Source: Pseudomonas sp. Irchel 3E13
GTDB lineage: Bacteria; Pseudomonadota; Gammaproteobacteria; Pseudomonadales; Pseudomonadaceae
Direction: 5' to 3'
DNA length: 64,000 nucleotides
Assembly: GCF_900187455.1 (NCBI RefSeq)
Contig: NZ_FYDX01000009.1
Span: forward strand, 248,001-312,000
Shown: piece by piece, positions 26,617-34,660 of the stretch
Layout of the letters: each line of letters begins with the position of its first letter
Position numbering within the stretch: position 1 is the stretch's first letter
Made by a program: the position numbers and the translations under genes
Notes under the pieces: model-generated
Database searches by the model: none
Told to the model about the DNA's origin: nothing
Seen by the model: only the letters and a program-made list of their open reading frames with translations

Positions 26617-27483
26617 ATGGAAATCGGTCTGCGCGAATGGCTGATCGTCATCGGCATCATAGTCATTGCCGGTATTCTCTTTGACGGCTGGCGCCGCATG
26701 CGCGGCGGCAAGGGCAAGTTGAAGTTCCGTCTGGACCGCAGTTTGTCCAATATCCCGGATGAAGAAACCAGCGCCGAAGTATTGGGGCCACCCCGCGTAC
26801 TCGACACGCACAAGGAGCCGCAACTCGACGAGGATGATCTGCCGTCGATGAGCGCGCCTGCACGCGAGCCAAAGGCCGGCAAGGCCAACAAACGCGGCAA
26901 ACGTGGCACCGAGCCACAGCAGGGCGACCTGAACCTGAGCGCCGATTCGCGCGAGCCTGATCTGTTCGGTGACATCGACGACGACTTCCCTGCGGAAAAC
27001 ACCAAGACCACCGGCTACGGTTCCGCCAGCGAAGGCAAGGAACTGCCGCAAGTCGAGGAAGTGTTGGTAATCAGTGTGATCTCCCGCGACGAAGGCGGCT
27101 TCAAAGGCCCGGCCCTGTTGCAGAACATCCTCGAAAGCGGCCTGCGCTTCGGCGAAATGGACATCTTCCACCGTCACGAAAGCATGGCGGGCAATGGCGA
27201 AGTCCTGTTCTCCATGGCCAACGCGGTCAAGCCGGGCGTCTTCGACCTGGACGACATTGACCACTTCAGCACCCGCGCCGTCAGCTTCTTCCTCGGCCTG
27301 CCGGGCCCACGGCATCCTAAGCAGGCGTTCGACGTGATGGTCGCCGCCGCGCGCAAACTGGCCCACGAGCTGAACGGCGAATTGAAAGATGATCAGCGCA
27401 GCGTCATGACCGCCCAGACCATCGAGCACTACCGTCAGCGCATCGTCGAGTTCGAGCGCCGCGCCCTGACCCAGAAACGTTAA
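26617..27483 (+). CDS. zipA: Cell division protein ZipA
   Basis: A 288-residue protein with an N-terminal membrane anchor (residues 6-24), a short basic segment, an acidic/proline-rich linker (about 45-140), and a C-terminal FtsZ-binding domain (about 150-285; VLVISVISRDEGGFKG, FFLGLPGPRHPKQAFDVMV). It tethers FtsZ to the membrane. The order smc-zipA-ligA is usual in pseudomonads. Confidence 0.95.
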   Translation: MEIGLREWLIVIGIIVIAGILFDGWRRMRGGKGKLKFRLDRSLSNIPDEETSAEVLGPPRVLDTHKEPQLDEDDLPSMSAPAREPKAGKANKRGKRGTEPQQGDLNLSADSREPDLFGDIDDDFPAENTKTTGYGSASEGKELPQVEEVLVISVISRDEGGFKGPALLQNILESGLRFGEMDIFHRHESMAGNGEVLFSMANAVKPGVFDLDDIDHFSTRAVSFFLGLPGPRHPKQAFDVMVAAARKLAHELNGELKDDQRSVMTAQTIEHYRQRIVEFERRALTQKR

Positions 27484-27526
27484 GAACAATGGCGGGCATG
27501 CCCCGCCAGCCTCACCGAAACATGCA

Positions 27527-27549
27527 AGAGCAGCCCCGGCTGCTCTTTT
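27527..27549 (+). terminator. Terminator between zipA and ligA
   Basis: AAGAGCAGCC / GGCTGCTCTTTT hairpin, ending just 21 bases before the ligA start. If active it would leave ligA dependent on read-through or on an internal promoter. Confidence 0.7.
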
Positions 27550-27570
27550 GCTTTGCACGAGAATCCCGCC

Positions 27571-29928
27571 ATGAATGCCGAAACCCGAATCCTCGAACTG
27601 CGTGCCGAACTCGACCAGCACAACTACCGCTACTACGTGCTCGATGAGCCCAGCGTGCCGGATGCCGAGTACGACCGCCTGTTCCGCGAACTGCAGGCGC
27701 TGGAAGCCGAGCACCCGGAACTGGTCAGCGAGGATTCGCCGACCCAGCGTGTAGGCGGCGCGGCGCTGTCCGCCTTCAGCCAGGTGCGTCATGAAGTGCC
27801 GATGCTCAGCCTGGGCAACGCCTTCGAGGAAACCGACCTGCGTGAATTCGACCGCCGCGTGGTCGAAGGCCTGGACCTGCCGGCTGGCGACCTGTTCGGT
27901 GGCGGTGCGCCCGTCGACTACAGCTGCGAGCCCAAACTCGATGGTCTGGCCGTGAGCCTGCTGTACCGCAACGGTCAACTGGTGCAAGGCGCCACCCGCG
28001 GCGACGGTACCACCGGCGAGGACATCAGCGTCAACGTGCGCACCATCCGTAATATCCCGCTCAAGCTGCACGGCACCGGCTGGCCCGAAGTGCTGGAAGT
28101 GCGCGGCGAAGTGTTCATGAGCAAGGCCGGCTTCGACAAACTCAACGCCGCCCAGGCCGAGATCGGCGGCAAGACCTTCGCCAACCCGCGCAACGCCGCT
28201 GCCGGCAGCCTGCGCCAACTGGATTCGAAGATCACCGCCAGCCGCCCGCTGGAATTCTGCTGCTATGGTCTGGGCCAGGTGTCCGAGGCGATCGCCGACA
28301 CCCATATCGGCATCCTCGAAAAGCTCAAGACCTGGGGCATGCCCATCAGCCGCGAGTTGCGACACGCCGCCGGAATCGAGGAGTGCCTGGCCTACTACCA
28401 CGACATCGGCGCGCGACGTAACGATCTGCCCTACGAGATCGACGGCGTGGTGTTCAAGGTCAACAGCCTGGCCTCCCAGCGCGAGTTGGGCTTCCGCGCC
28501 CGTGAGCCGCGCTGGGCCATCGCCCACAAATTCCCGGCCATGGAAGAACTCACCGAAGTGCTCGATGTGGAATTCCAGGTCGGCCGGACCGGTGCCGTCA
28601 CGCCGGTGGCGCGGCTCAAGCCGGTCAAGGTGGCTGGCGTCACCGTGGCCAATGCCACGCTGCACAATATGGACGAAGTGGAGCGCCTGGGCGTGATGAT
28701 CGGCGACACGGTGATCATCCGCCGCGCTGGCGACGTCATTCCGCAGGTCATGCAAGTGGTCACCGAGCGGCGTGACCCGGCCAGCGTCCGTCCGGTGCAG
28801 ATTCCCACCGAGTGCCCGGTGTGCGGCTCGCAGGTTGAACGCACGCAACTGGTCAAGCGCAGCAAGGGCAAGGAGACCGTCAGCGAAGGCGCGGTGTACC
28901 GTTGCGTCGGCCGCCTGGCCTGCGCGGCGCAACTCAAGCAGGCGATCATTCACTACGTCTCGCGCCGCGCCATGGACATCGAAGGCCTGGGCGAGAAGAG
29001 CGTCGAGCAACTGGTGGACGAGGGCCTGATCGCCTCGCCGGCTGATCTGTATCGCCTGACCTATGAACAGGTGGTCGAGCTGGAAGGCTTCGCCGAAGTC
29101 TCCAGCAACAAACTGCTGGCCGCCATCGAAGACAGCAAGCGTCCGGGTCTGGCGCGCTTCATCTATGCGCTGGGCATCCCTGATGTGGGCGAGGAAACCG
29201 CCAAGGTCCTGGCTCGCTCGCTGGGCTCGTTACAGCGCGTGATGAAGGCGTTGCCGCAGGTGCTGACCTACCTGCCGGACATCGGTCTCGAAGTTGCCTA
29301 CGAGATTCACAACTTCTTCGAGGACGAGCACAACCGCAACGTCATCCAGCAACTGCTGGACTGCGGCATGCAGCTTCAGGACGAAGGCGAACTGAGCGCC
29401 GAGTTCGCCGCCAGCACGACCCTGGCCGGAATGATCGCCAAGCTGGATATTTCCTCGGTCGGTCCCACCGGCGCGGAAAAGCTGGTGGCCAAGCTGGGCA
29501 GTCTGGAAAAAATCATCGAAGCCGACGGCATCGACCTGCGCCAGGCCCTGGCGGCCAAGCAGGCCGAAGCCGTGCGGGAATTCTTCCTGATTGAAGCCAA
29601 CCGCGAACTGGCACGTGCCATTGAAGCCCAGTTGCTGGAGTTCGGCATGCACTGGGCAAGCGAGAAGAAAGTTGCCGAAGGCTTGCCCCTGGCCGGCCAG
29701 ACCTGGGTGCTGACCGGTACGCTGGAGCGCATGAGCCGTGATATCGCCAAAGACAAACTGGAAAGCCTCGGTGCGAAAGTTGCCGGTTCCGTGTCGGGCA
29801 AGACCCACTGCGTCGTCGCTGGCCCCGGTGCCGGCTCCAAGCTGGCCAAGGCCAGTGAATTGGGGGTGAAGGTGATGGACGAGGACGCATTCGTGGCCTT
29901 TTTGGCGGAGCAGGGCATCAGCGTCTGA
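27571..29928 (+). CDS. ligA: NAD-dependent DNA ligase LigA
   Basis: A 785-residue ligase. The adenylation lysine is in CEPKLDGLAVSL (about residue 122). The OB fold, a Cys4 zinc finger (CPVCGS... C...C, about 420-460), helix-hairpin-helix repeats, and a C-terminal BRCT domain (about 705-785; LAGQTWVLTGTLERM) follow in the standard order. The ATG at 27571 is used rather than the TTG at 27553 because homologs begin MNAETRI. Confidence 0.97.
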   Translation: MNAETRILELRAELDQHNYRYYVLDEPSVPDAEYDRLFRELQALEAEHPELVSEDSPTQRVGGAALSAFSQVRHEVPMLSLGNAFEETDLREFDRRVVEGLDLPAGDLFGGGAPVDYSCEPKLDGLAVSLLYRNGQLVQGATRGDGTTGEDISVNVRTIRNIPLKLHGTGWPEVLEVRGEVFMSKAGFDKLNAAQAEIGGKTFANPRNAAAGSLRQLDSKITASRPLEFCCYGLGQVSEAIADTHIGILEKLKTWGMPISRELRHAAGIEECLAYYHDIGARRNDLPYEIDGVVFKVNSLASQRELGFRAREPRWAIAHKFPAMEELTEVLDVEFQVGRTGAVTPVARLKPVKVAGVTVANATLHNMDEVERLGVMIGDTVIIRRAGDVIPQVMQVVTERRDPASVRPVQIPTECPVCGSQVERTQLVKRSKGKETVSEGAVYRCVGRLACAAQLKQAIIHYVSRRAMDIEGLGEKSVEQLVDEGLIASPADLYRLTYEQVVELEGFAEVSSNKLLAAIEDSKRPGLARFIYALGIPDVGEETAKVLARSLGSLQRVMKALPQVLTYLPDIGLEVAYEIHNFFEDEHNRNVIQQLLDCGMQLQDEGELSAEFAASTTLAGMIAKLDISSVGPTGAEKLVAKLGSLEKIIEADGIDLRQALAAKQAEAVREFFLIEANRELARAIEAQLLEFGMHWASEKKVAEGLPLAGQTWVLTGTLERMSRDIAKDKLESLGAKVAGSVSGKTHCVVAGPGAGSKLAKASELGVKVMDEDAFVAFLAEQGISV

Positions 29929-29981
29929 TCGGTCAGCGGGACAAGTCATTGAGAAATGATGGTTTTTTCTCGCGCTGGAGG

Positions 29982-30009
29982 TTGTAACTCCCTCTCAGAC
30001 CGGTACAAT
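29982..30009 (+). promoter_or_regulatory. Promoter of ffs
   Basis: -35 TTGTAA (29982-29987), 16-base spacer, -10 TACAAT (30004-30009). Start would fall near 30016. Confidence 0.7.
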
Positions 30010-30041
30010 GGCGCGGCTCGCCACTTGGCGAGTCGCGTAGT

Positions 30042-30150
30042 GGTGGCCCCATCGGTCCCCCCGCAACGATTACCCGTGAACCTGGTCAGAGCCGGAAGGC
30101 AGCAGCCACAGCGGGAACATTGTGTGCCGGGGTGTGGCTGGTGGGGCCGC
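30042..30150 (+). ncRNA. ffs: Signal recognition particle 4.5S RNA
   Basis: The universally conserved SRP Alu-less domain IV core is present (GTGAACCTGGTCAGAGCCGGAAGGCAGCAG around 30075-30105, here in two halves: CCTGGTCAGAGCCGG and AAGGCAGCAGCC). The ends pair (GGCCCCA with TGGGGCC, 30045-30051 and 30142-30148) to close a long hairpin of about 110 bases. It binds Ffh for cotranslational membrane targeting. The exact ends are estimates. Confidence 0.93.
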
Positions 30151-30196
30151 CTCCATTTCCGGGGTCTGAAAGTCTCTCTGACCCTGTCGGCAACAC

Positions 30197-30270
30197 CCTT
30201 CACCTGCGGATCAGCCTGCATCGCTTGTTCTGTCATTGCCTCTTTTCTGAGGTTTCTTCTCTCAATAAAA
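30197..30270. repeat. Diverged direct repeat, copy 1
   Basis: A block from CCTGCGGATCAGCCTGCAT to CTCAATAAAAG resembles the block at 31396-31467 over about 70 bases, including CCTGCGG, GCATYGCYTGTTCYGTC and CTTTTCTGA. It starts 47 bases after ffs. Between here and 30465 I see no gene. Confidence 0.55.
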
Positions 30271-30464
30271 GTCAGTAAGCGTCCGGTGTTGAATCGGGAT
30301 GTGTCCTACATTCGTGCCTGTCTTGACGCTGCCTTGGGTGAAAAGCGCGTCTGATCGGAATGGGGGAACTCTCTTTTTTTGCGGTCATGCGCTTGGCGGC
30401 TGACCTGCATCGCGAGCAGATAGGGGCCTTTGGGGCGCTGCTTGAGGAGGGCGCCTATGGCAGA

Positions 30465-30660
30465 AAACGGCCCAGATTGTGTGAAAACATCAGCGATTGT
30501 CTAACCTCCTGATTATCGTGATCGTGGCAGGGACAATCATGAAGCGATTCATTGAGGGTGAGGTTCGGACGCAGTTCACATTGCTGCCGAAGTGTCTGGA
30601 CGATTACGTAGCTGAAGAAAACCCAGTTCGGGTAGCAGACTTCGGCGCAATCCATCCAGG
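30465..30660 (+). pseudogene. IS1182-type transposase remnant (N-terminal piece)
   Basis: ATG at 30539 opens MKRFIEGEVRTQFTLLPKC followed by LDDYVAEENPVRV, the recognisable N-terminus of IS1182-family transposases. Homology then stops after about 32 residues, and the frame runs on into unrelated sequence. A stretch near 30465-30490 (AAACGGCCCAGATTGTGTG) may be the old terminal region of the element. No catalytic DDE part and no right end are present. Confidence 0.7.
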
Positions 30661-30841
30661 CAGAACTCCGTATTCGTATAGCCCCTGGGAAATGGAAGAC
30701 GATAAAGGCGCATTGGCATTGACCTGGGCGGCCGAAGAGAGTCGAGGCCTATCCGGGCATCACAAACGCTTGCGGGCAGAAATTCCGAAGGGCGCAGCCA
30801 TTGGCCAAGAAACCAGTGTCCCGTCCCTACAGGAATCAAAC

Positions 30842-31057
30842 ATGCGGAAAATTCTAACCGTCATGGCAATGCTGGCGCTTGCCGGCTGCTCTACCCATAC
30901 CGGCCAGACTGGTCAGATGATCGTCGACTCCGCCAAGGACGGCGACGTTCTTGGTGTCGGAATCATGAGCGTTGCCCTGCCTTTCATGGTTGTCATGGAT
31001 GTCGTCACCTTGGGCGACACCTCGAGCGACACCTCGGATGACGAAGATCCCCAATAA
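30842..31057 (+). CDS. Small lipoprotein (possibly truncated by frameshift)
   Basis: A 71-residue protein with a lipoprotein signal peptide and lipobox (LALAGC, Cys at residue 15-16). A hydrophobic stretch follows (VGIMSVALPFMVVMDVVTLG), and the tail is acidic (SSDTSDDEDPQ). AGGA precedes the ATG. The stop lies immediately after a CCCC run at 31049-31052; dropping one C would fuse the frame with the next reading frame (31038-31262), giving a lipoprotein of about 139 residues. I do not recognise the family. Confidence 0.55.
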   Translation: MRKILTVMAMLALAGCSTHTGQTGQMIVDSAKDGDVLGVGIMSVALPFMVVMDVVTLGDTSSDTSDDEDPQ

Positions 31058-31262
31058 CGCCTCCGTCACCAGCAGCACCGAGACGGTAATGTTCATGACC
31101 AAGACGGCTATCGATATGATCGACGGAGGATGTCCTGGCGGCACCCCTCAACAGCGTATCGATGAACGCAAGCAATACCTGGACGCCTACAGCGCCGCCG
31201 AAGATGCATGCAACGCCGTGCAGTCCGGCGACCGAAAATGCGCGCCTCAGAAGCATTTCTAA
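31038..31262 (+). pseudogene. Probable out-of-frame C-terminal part of the small lipoprotein
   Basis: An open frame of 74 codons from ATG 31038. It overlaps the lipoprotein gene by 20 bases and has no ribosome binding site. The sequence looks protein-like (ERKQYLDAYSAAEDACNAVQ, cysteines at GGCPGG and DRKCAPQ). The simplest reading is that it was once the C-terminal half of the upstream lipoprotein, separated by one extra C in a CCCC run. Independent translation by coupling is the alternative. Confidence 0.45.
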
Positions 31263-31318
31263 ATGCCTTTTTTACGATTCTTTGCCGGGTTGGCGGGCAC
31301 AACACTGGGAAGGCAGAA

Positions 31319-31387
31319 ATGAAAGGAAGGACGCTGAAGGGACTGGCCGCAGGCGTTGTCCTGATGTTGGCGGGGTGTGCTGCATAG
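31319..31387 (+). CDS. 22-codon lipoprotein signal-peptide ORF
   Basis: Translates as MKGRTLKGLAAGVVLMLAGC-AA-stop: a complete lipoprotein signal peptide with lipobox LAGC that ends two residues after the lipidated cysteine. AGGCAG lies upstream. The same frame stays open after the TAG for 28 further codons (to CCG TAA near 31483), so a nonsense mutation in a longer lipoprotein is possible. It may also be a remnant. Confidence 0.35.
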   Translation: MKGRTLKGLAAGVVLMLAGCAA

Positions 31388-31395
31388 CCTGTACT

Positions 31396-31467
31396 GACCT
31401 GCGGGTTAGGCAGCATTGCCTGTTCCGTCGTCTTCTCTTTTCTGAATTCCTTTGTCCCGATAAAAGC
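31396..31467. repeat. Diverged direct repeat, copy 2
   Basis: Resembles 30197-30270. The two copies bracket the IS remnant and the lipoprotein frames, about 1.2 kb apart. Between 31467 and 31720 I see no supported gene. Confidence 0.55.
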
Positions 31468-31720
31468 GATGAATCCGTAATGGAGTCTGGCCTGTGGCTG
31501 TGCCGGATGGCTTTGGCGGTGCATGCTGCCCTGAGTGGGTAAGGGTGCAGGCATTATCCTTTGGACCTTTTTGCGGTGACTGATAGCGCTATCGGAAAGA
31601 TCCTGCTTAGCGCTCGGAATCCGCCTGCTTACCATCAAGCTGTCCTCTTGCAAGCATCTGTCCTTGGCCTTGGGAGCTATTTCCCGGGAGGTTTTGGACA
31701 AAGCAGAAGGACGCAGATTC

Positions 31721-32107
31721 ATGGTGCTCGGCTACCTCATTCGCATTGGCGACAAGACCACCTGTGGTGGTCAGGTGCTAACCGGCGACAGCGAATTCAT
31801 CATCGAGGGTTTGCCTTCGGCCCGTCAGGGTGACTCGGTGACGTGCGGCGTGACCGGGAAGACCTATCAGATCCACGGCGGCATTCCGTCATTTATCAAC
31901 GAAGGCGTACTGGTCGCGGGAAGCCTGGACAGCTTCAGTGGCTGCCCGTGTTACGCCGGGTTGATTCCCTCGGACTTCGGCTTCTCTTACGAGTCCACCA
32001 ACAGCGTCATGGCGCCGAGGCACAATCAGCCCTCGACCACGGCTTCAAGCAGCCCGGCCAATCCAGCCTGGGGCAACAATCCTTCGCTCAGCACCAGCAG
32101 GCTGTGA
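31721..32107 (+). CDS. PAAR domain protein (type VI secretion spike tip)
   Basis: A 128-residue protein. Residues 1-85 match the PAAR family: GYLIRIGDKTTCGG, VLTGDSEFIIEG, ARQGDSVTCGVTGKTYQI-HGG, and SGCPCYAGLIPSDF near residue 75. PAAR proteins sharpen the VgrG spike and carry effectors. The last 40 residues are a low-complexity Ser/Pro/Asn linker, such as normally joins PAAR to a C-terminal toxin, and end at a stop. The downstream sequence continues in other frames as an effector-like domain, so the intact ancestor was probably a longer PAAR effector. The ATG at 31721 follows AGAAGGA. Confidence 0.8.
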   Translation: MVLGYLIRIGDKTTCGGQVLTGDSEFIIEGLPSARQGDSVTCGVTGKTYQIHGGIPSFINEGVLVAGSLDSFSGCPCYAGLIPSDFGFSYESTNSVMAPRHNQPSTTASSSPANPAWGNNPSLSTSRL

Positions 32108-32828
32108 TTGCTTCGGCAGGGGCCAATAAGTCGCGCTCGATAACGTCTGGCAAACCACTGACGCCTGAACTGATCGCCGTCGCCGGTAGCCAGCACGACA
32201 ATGGCTCGGTGGTGCGGACATCGTCGAAATCACAACGACTCAGGAATTCATTGACTATCTGAACCATGGAAAGGAGAGGCGGCAGTCGCCGATCGAGCAA
32301 CTGTCGATTTTCAGCCATGGCGTACCCCAGCAAATTGCCTTTGGCTACCAACTCCCGGGGCACTTCCAGATGTCGCTGGATGTGCTGGATTACCACGACA
32401 TCTCGCCGGAAGCCTTCTCCGAAACGGCCCGGCTCGACAGCTATGCCTGTCGCACGGGCATGGGCAATCTCTCGGACTATCCAATCGAAGACGGTGTTCA
32501 GTTATTCCCGCAGACCAATGAAAGCCTGGCCCAGTTGCTGGCTAATCATCTGCGGATCAAGGTGGGCGCCTTCATTCGGCGGTCGGACTACAAAAATACT
32601 TGGGGGTCGTTCAGCGAGCGTCGGATGGGGAGTGTTTGTAAAGTCACCAACGACGTCGCACCTCAACAAGAGTGGTGTGATCGCTGGAATACATTGGATG
32701 CCGAGCGCGCTAAAAATGACCAAAATCTGGATTTCACCTATCAGGCAGTGGGTGCAATCAATCCTGTTGTTTCAGGCGATACGCCACTGGGCGCACCGGA
32801 TGGGTACTTTGAATTTCTTCCCAAATAA
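32108..32828 (+). pseudogene. Frame-broken C-terminal effector domain of the PAAR protein (caspase-like His/Cys motifs)
   Basis: After the PAAR linker, protein-like sequence continues first in the frame of position 32002 (QQAVIASAGANKS..., up to about 32203). It then continues in the frame of 32202 (GGADIVEITTTQEFIDYL to YFEFLPK-stop at 32828). Two single-base deletions restore one frame. The last part has LSIFSHG and, about 50 residues later, DSYACRTG. The spacing and strand context of the His and Cys resemble the clan CD (caspase/CHAT) dyad. It also has SLAQLLAN and RRSDYKNTWGS motifs. No start codon with a binding site precedes the His motif, which supports loss of function. Fold and toxin role are inference. 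Confidence 0.6.
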
Positions 32829-33399
32829 AACCTTGCGGATCGCAATCATGGTTTTCTCTCTGTTTCTGCTGGTTGCGATCGACTATGGTATAAGAGTTTT
32901 GACCAGCGTATATAAAAAAGATTTGGGCAACGGCGTGGTAATTTACGGTGATGACTATGTGAGAAGTGGTCTTTGGGTATTTGACTGTAAATATTCTCGC
33001 GCAATCAGTCGAGAGCGCTTGCCCGCACCATTAGCGGAGCTGAGTGTTCTGGAAACGCTAACGTTTGGGCAAATGTATTATTTCAATGGTCGTGATGTCG
33101 CCTCTGCCAAGGAAGCGATCACGGCTATAACTGCAGTGCCGGAGTGGCACAAAGACCTGCAGTATATTTATTCTGGCGTTGGCGCAACAAGCGGCGATAT
33201 TGTAAGTCACAAATTTTTTGTGTTGGCGGATCACGCTGGTGTGAAATGGGCTGTAGAAGTCTCCGAGTCACTTCGTTTGAGTGGAAGCGCCCGATTCGTT
33301 TTAACAGGAAGGCCCTACAATCCAGAAACCTATGTTGATCACACCAAGGCAATTGAAGCGGCCGTGAAGAGCTGTCCTGCTCCGCAGCAAGGTTTGTGA
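32800..33399 (+). CDS. Membrane-anchored hypothetical protein, candidate immunity protein copy 1
   Basis: A 199-residue protein with one N-terminal membrane helix (about residues 14-33) and a soluble part of about 160 residues (YGIRVLTSVYK, SGLWVFDCKYSR, NPETYVDHTKA). It starts inside the last 29 bases of the effector frame, in a different frame, as immunity genes often do. Base composition is markedly more AT-rich than the core genes. It is homologous along its full length to the next gene. The family is unknown to me; the immunity role rests on position alone. Confidence 0.6.
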   Translation: MGTLNFFPNKTLRIAIMVFSLFLLVAIDYGIRVLTSVYKKDLGNGVVIYGDDYVRSGLWVFDCKYSRAISRERLPAPLAELSVLETLTFGQMYYFNGRDVASAKEAITAITAVPEWHKDLQYIYSGVGATSGDIVSHKFFVLADHAGVKWAVEVSESLRLSGSARFVLTGRPYNPETYVDHTKAIEAAVKSCPAPQQGL

Positions 33400-33431
33400 T
33401 CCTTTGCTCTCCGTCGCGGCGCGATTCTTTA

Positions 33432-34013
33432 ATGACCTGGGGGCATATTTTGAGTTTTTCCCAAAATAAAGGCTTGTGGATTGCAGTCATGGTTTTCACC
33501 CCATTTTTGTTGCTTGGGGTCGACTATGGAATAAGGGTGTTGACCAGTGTATATAAAACTGACTTAGGCAGCAGCGTAGTGATTTACGGTGATGAATACG
33601 TGAAAAGTGGTCTTTGGGTATTTGACTGCAAATATTCCCGTGTCATAAGTCGCGAGCGCTTGCCCGTACCATTAGCAGAGTTGAGTGCGCTAGACGATGT
33701 GGCTATCGGGGAGATGAACTATTTGAGTCGTCGCGATGCTGGCTCTGTCAAGGAAGCAATCCGCGCTATTATTGAAAAGCCTGAGTGGTATAGAAATCTT
33801 CAATATGCTTACTCTGGGGTCGGTGAAAGTCATAAGTTCTTTCTTTTGACTGATCATGCGGGCTTCAAATGGGCTTTAGAAGTTGACCAGATCCTCCGTT
33901 TGAGTAGAGCTTATCGCTTCGTTGTAACGGCAAGGCCCCACAACCCAGAAACCTACGTTGATTACACCAAGGCATTCGAAGCAGCCGTGAAGAGTTGTCC
34001 TGCCCCACAGTAA
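33432..34013 (+). CDS. Membrane-anchored hypothetical protein, candidate immunity protein copy 2
   Basis: A 193-residue tandem paralog of the preceding protein with the same layout: N-terminal helix, then conserved YGIRVLTSVYK, SGLWVFDCKYSR, PEWYRNLQYAYSGVG, NPETYVDYTKA and KSCPAPQ. The duplication extends slightly upstream of the gene: bases 33437-33469, read in the effector's frame, give LGAYFEFFPK-stop, matching the effector's last residues (GYFEFLPK-stop). So the duplicated unit included the effector's 3' end. Confidence 0.6.
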   Translation: MTWGHILSFSQNKGLWIAVMVFTPFLLLGVDYGIRVLTSVYKTDLGSSVVIYGDEYVKSGLWVFDCKYSRVISRERLPVPLAELSALDDVAIGEMNYLSRRDAGSVKEAIRAIIEKPEWYRNLQYAYSGVGESHKFFLLTDHAGFKWALEVDQILRLSRAYRFVVTARPHNPETYVDYTKAFEAAVKSCPAPQ

Positions 34014-34037
34014 ATTTCTGATCCACTGCCATTCGGT

Positions 34038-34121
34038 GGCGACTGCCAGCGGATTGGCCGCCCGGGAACATGGAATCCGGCGTACCCAAAGGTGCCCACA
34101 CGCACAGCCACCATGACAGGC
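34038..34121 (-). repeat. Intergenic repeat, copy A (truncated)
   Basis: Aligns without gaps to 34967-35050, from GCGACTG to GACAGGCTT. Minus-strand translation is conserved (KPVMVAVRVGTFGYAGFH). It lacks the outer inverted arm found in copy B and abuts the 3' end of the minus-strand lipoprotein gene. Confidence 0.65.
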
Positions 34122-34136
34122 TTGTGGACTCCGGCC

Positions 34137-34586
34137 TTACTTGTCCAGGTCAGCAAGAATGGCGTCGTACAGAGCCTTCCCTTTTTCCTTGTAGCTGGGA
34201 TCCTCGTAGCGCTTTTGCATCAGCGTCACCATTTTTTCCATCGCTGGCTTCTGTTCCGCGCTGGGTTGCTGGCCGGCCATGATGCGTTGCCGGGCGTCCA
34301 TGATCTGGGTGAATTCGGTATCGGTGAAGTTTTCCTCGCTGTAGAGCGCAAGGATGTCCTGGCGCCCTTGCTCCAGGCTGTGGTGCTTCTTGATGGTTTC
34401 GCGGACTTTGCTCTCCGGAATGTTCTCGCGAAGCGCTGCAAAGCTTTTCACGGACTTTTCGGTCTGTTCGTCATAGGTCTTTTGAAAATCAAATCGCGAT
34501 TCGACCAATTTTTCCCGATCACTTTTGCAACCCGCAAGCGCGGCGGCGAGGGTCAGTGCCACGCCCAACTTGTACAGCGACTTCAT
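34137..34586 (-). CDS. Putative lipoprotein, helical
   Basis: A 149-residue protein with a lipoprotein signal (LAAALAGC, Cys at residue 20). A largely helical, charged mature part follows (EKLVESRFDFQKTYDEQTEKS, split by no obvious domain; KMVTLMQKRYEDPSYKEKG). GGGAG precedes the start. It is not recognised by family beyond a Pseudomonas-type hypothetical lipoprotein. It is flanked by the repeat on one side and a strong hairpin on the other. Confidence 0.65.
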   Translation of the reverse strand: MKSLYKLGVALTLAAALAGCKSDREKLVESRFDFQKTYDEQTEKSVKSFAALRENIPESKVRETIKKHHSLEQGRQDILALYSEENFTDTEFTQIMDARQRIMAGQQPSAEQKPAMEKMVTLMQKRYEDPSYKEKGKALYDAILADLDK

Positions 34587-34660
34587 CGATTACTGCTCCC
34601 TATCGATCGACTGAATGTGTGGGGCGGGATTCTACCTGTATGGGGCGGGTATTGAGGCGG

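Noticed and set aside
22822..29010. Long minus-strand frames (780 and 807 codons) opposite smc and ligA
   Set aside because: They mirror the codon bias of smc, zipA and ligA, contain Leu/Gln/Arg-rich low-complexity sequence and cross real gene boundaries.
29946..30236. Minus-strand frame across ffs
   Set aside because: It is antisense to the SRP RNA; its apparent conservation comes from the RNA gene.
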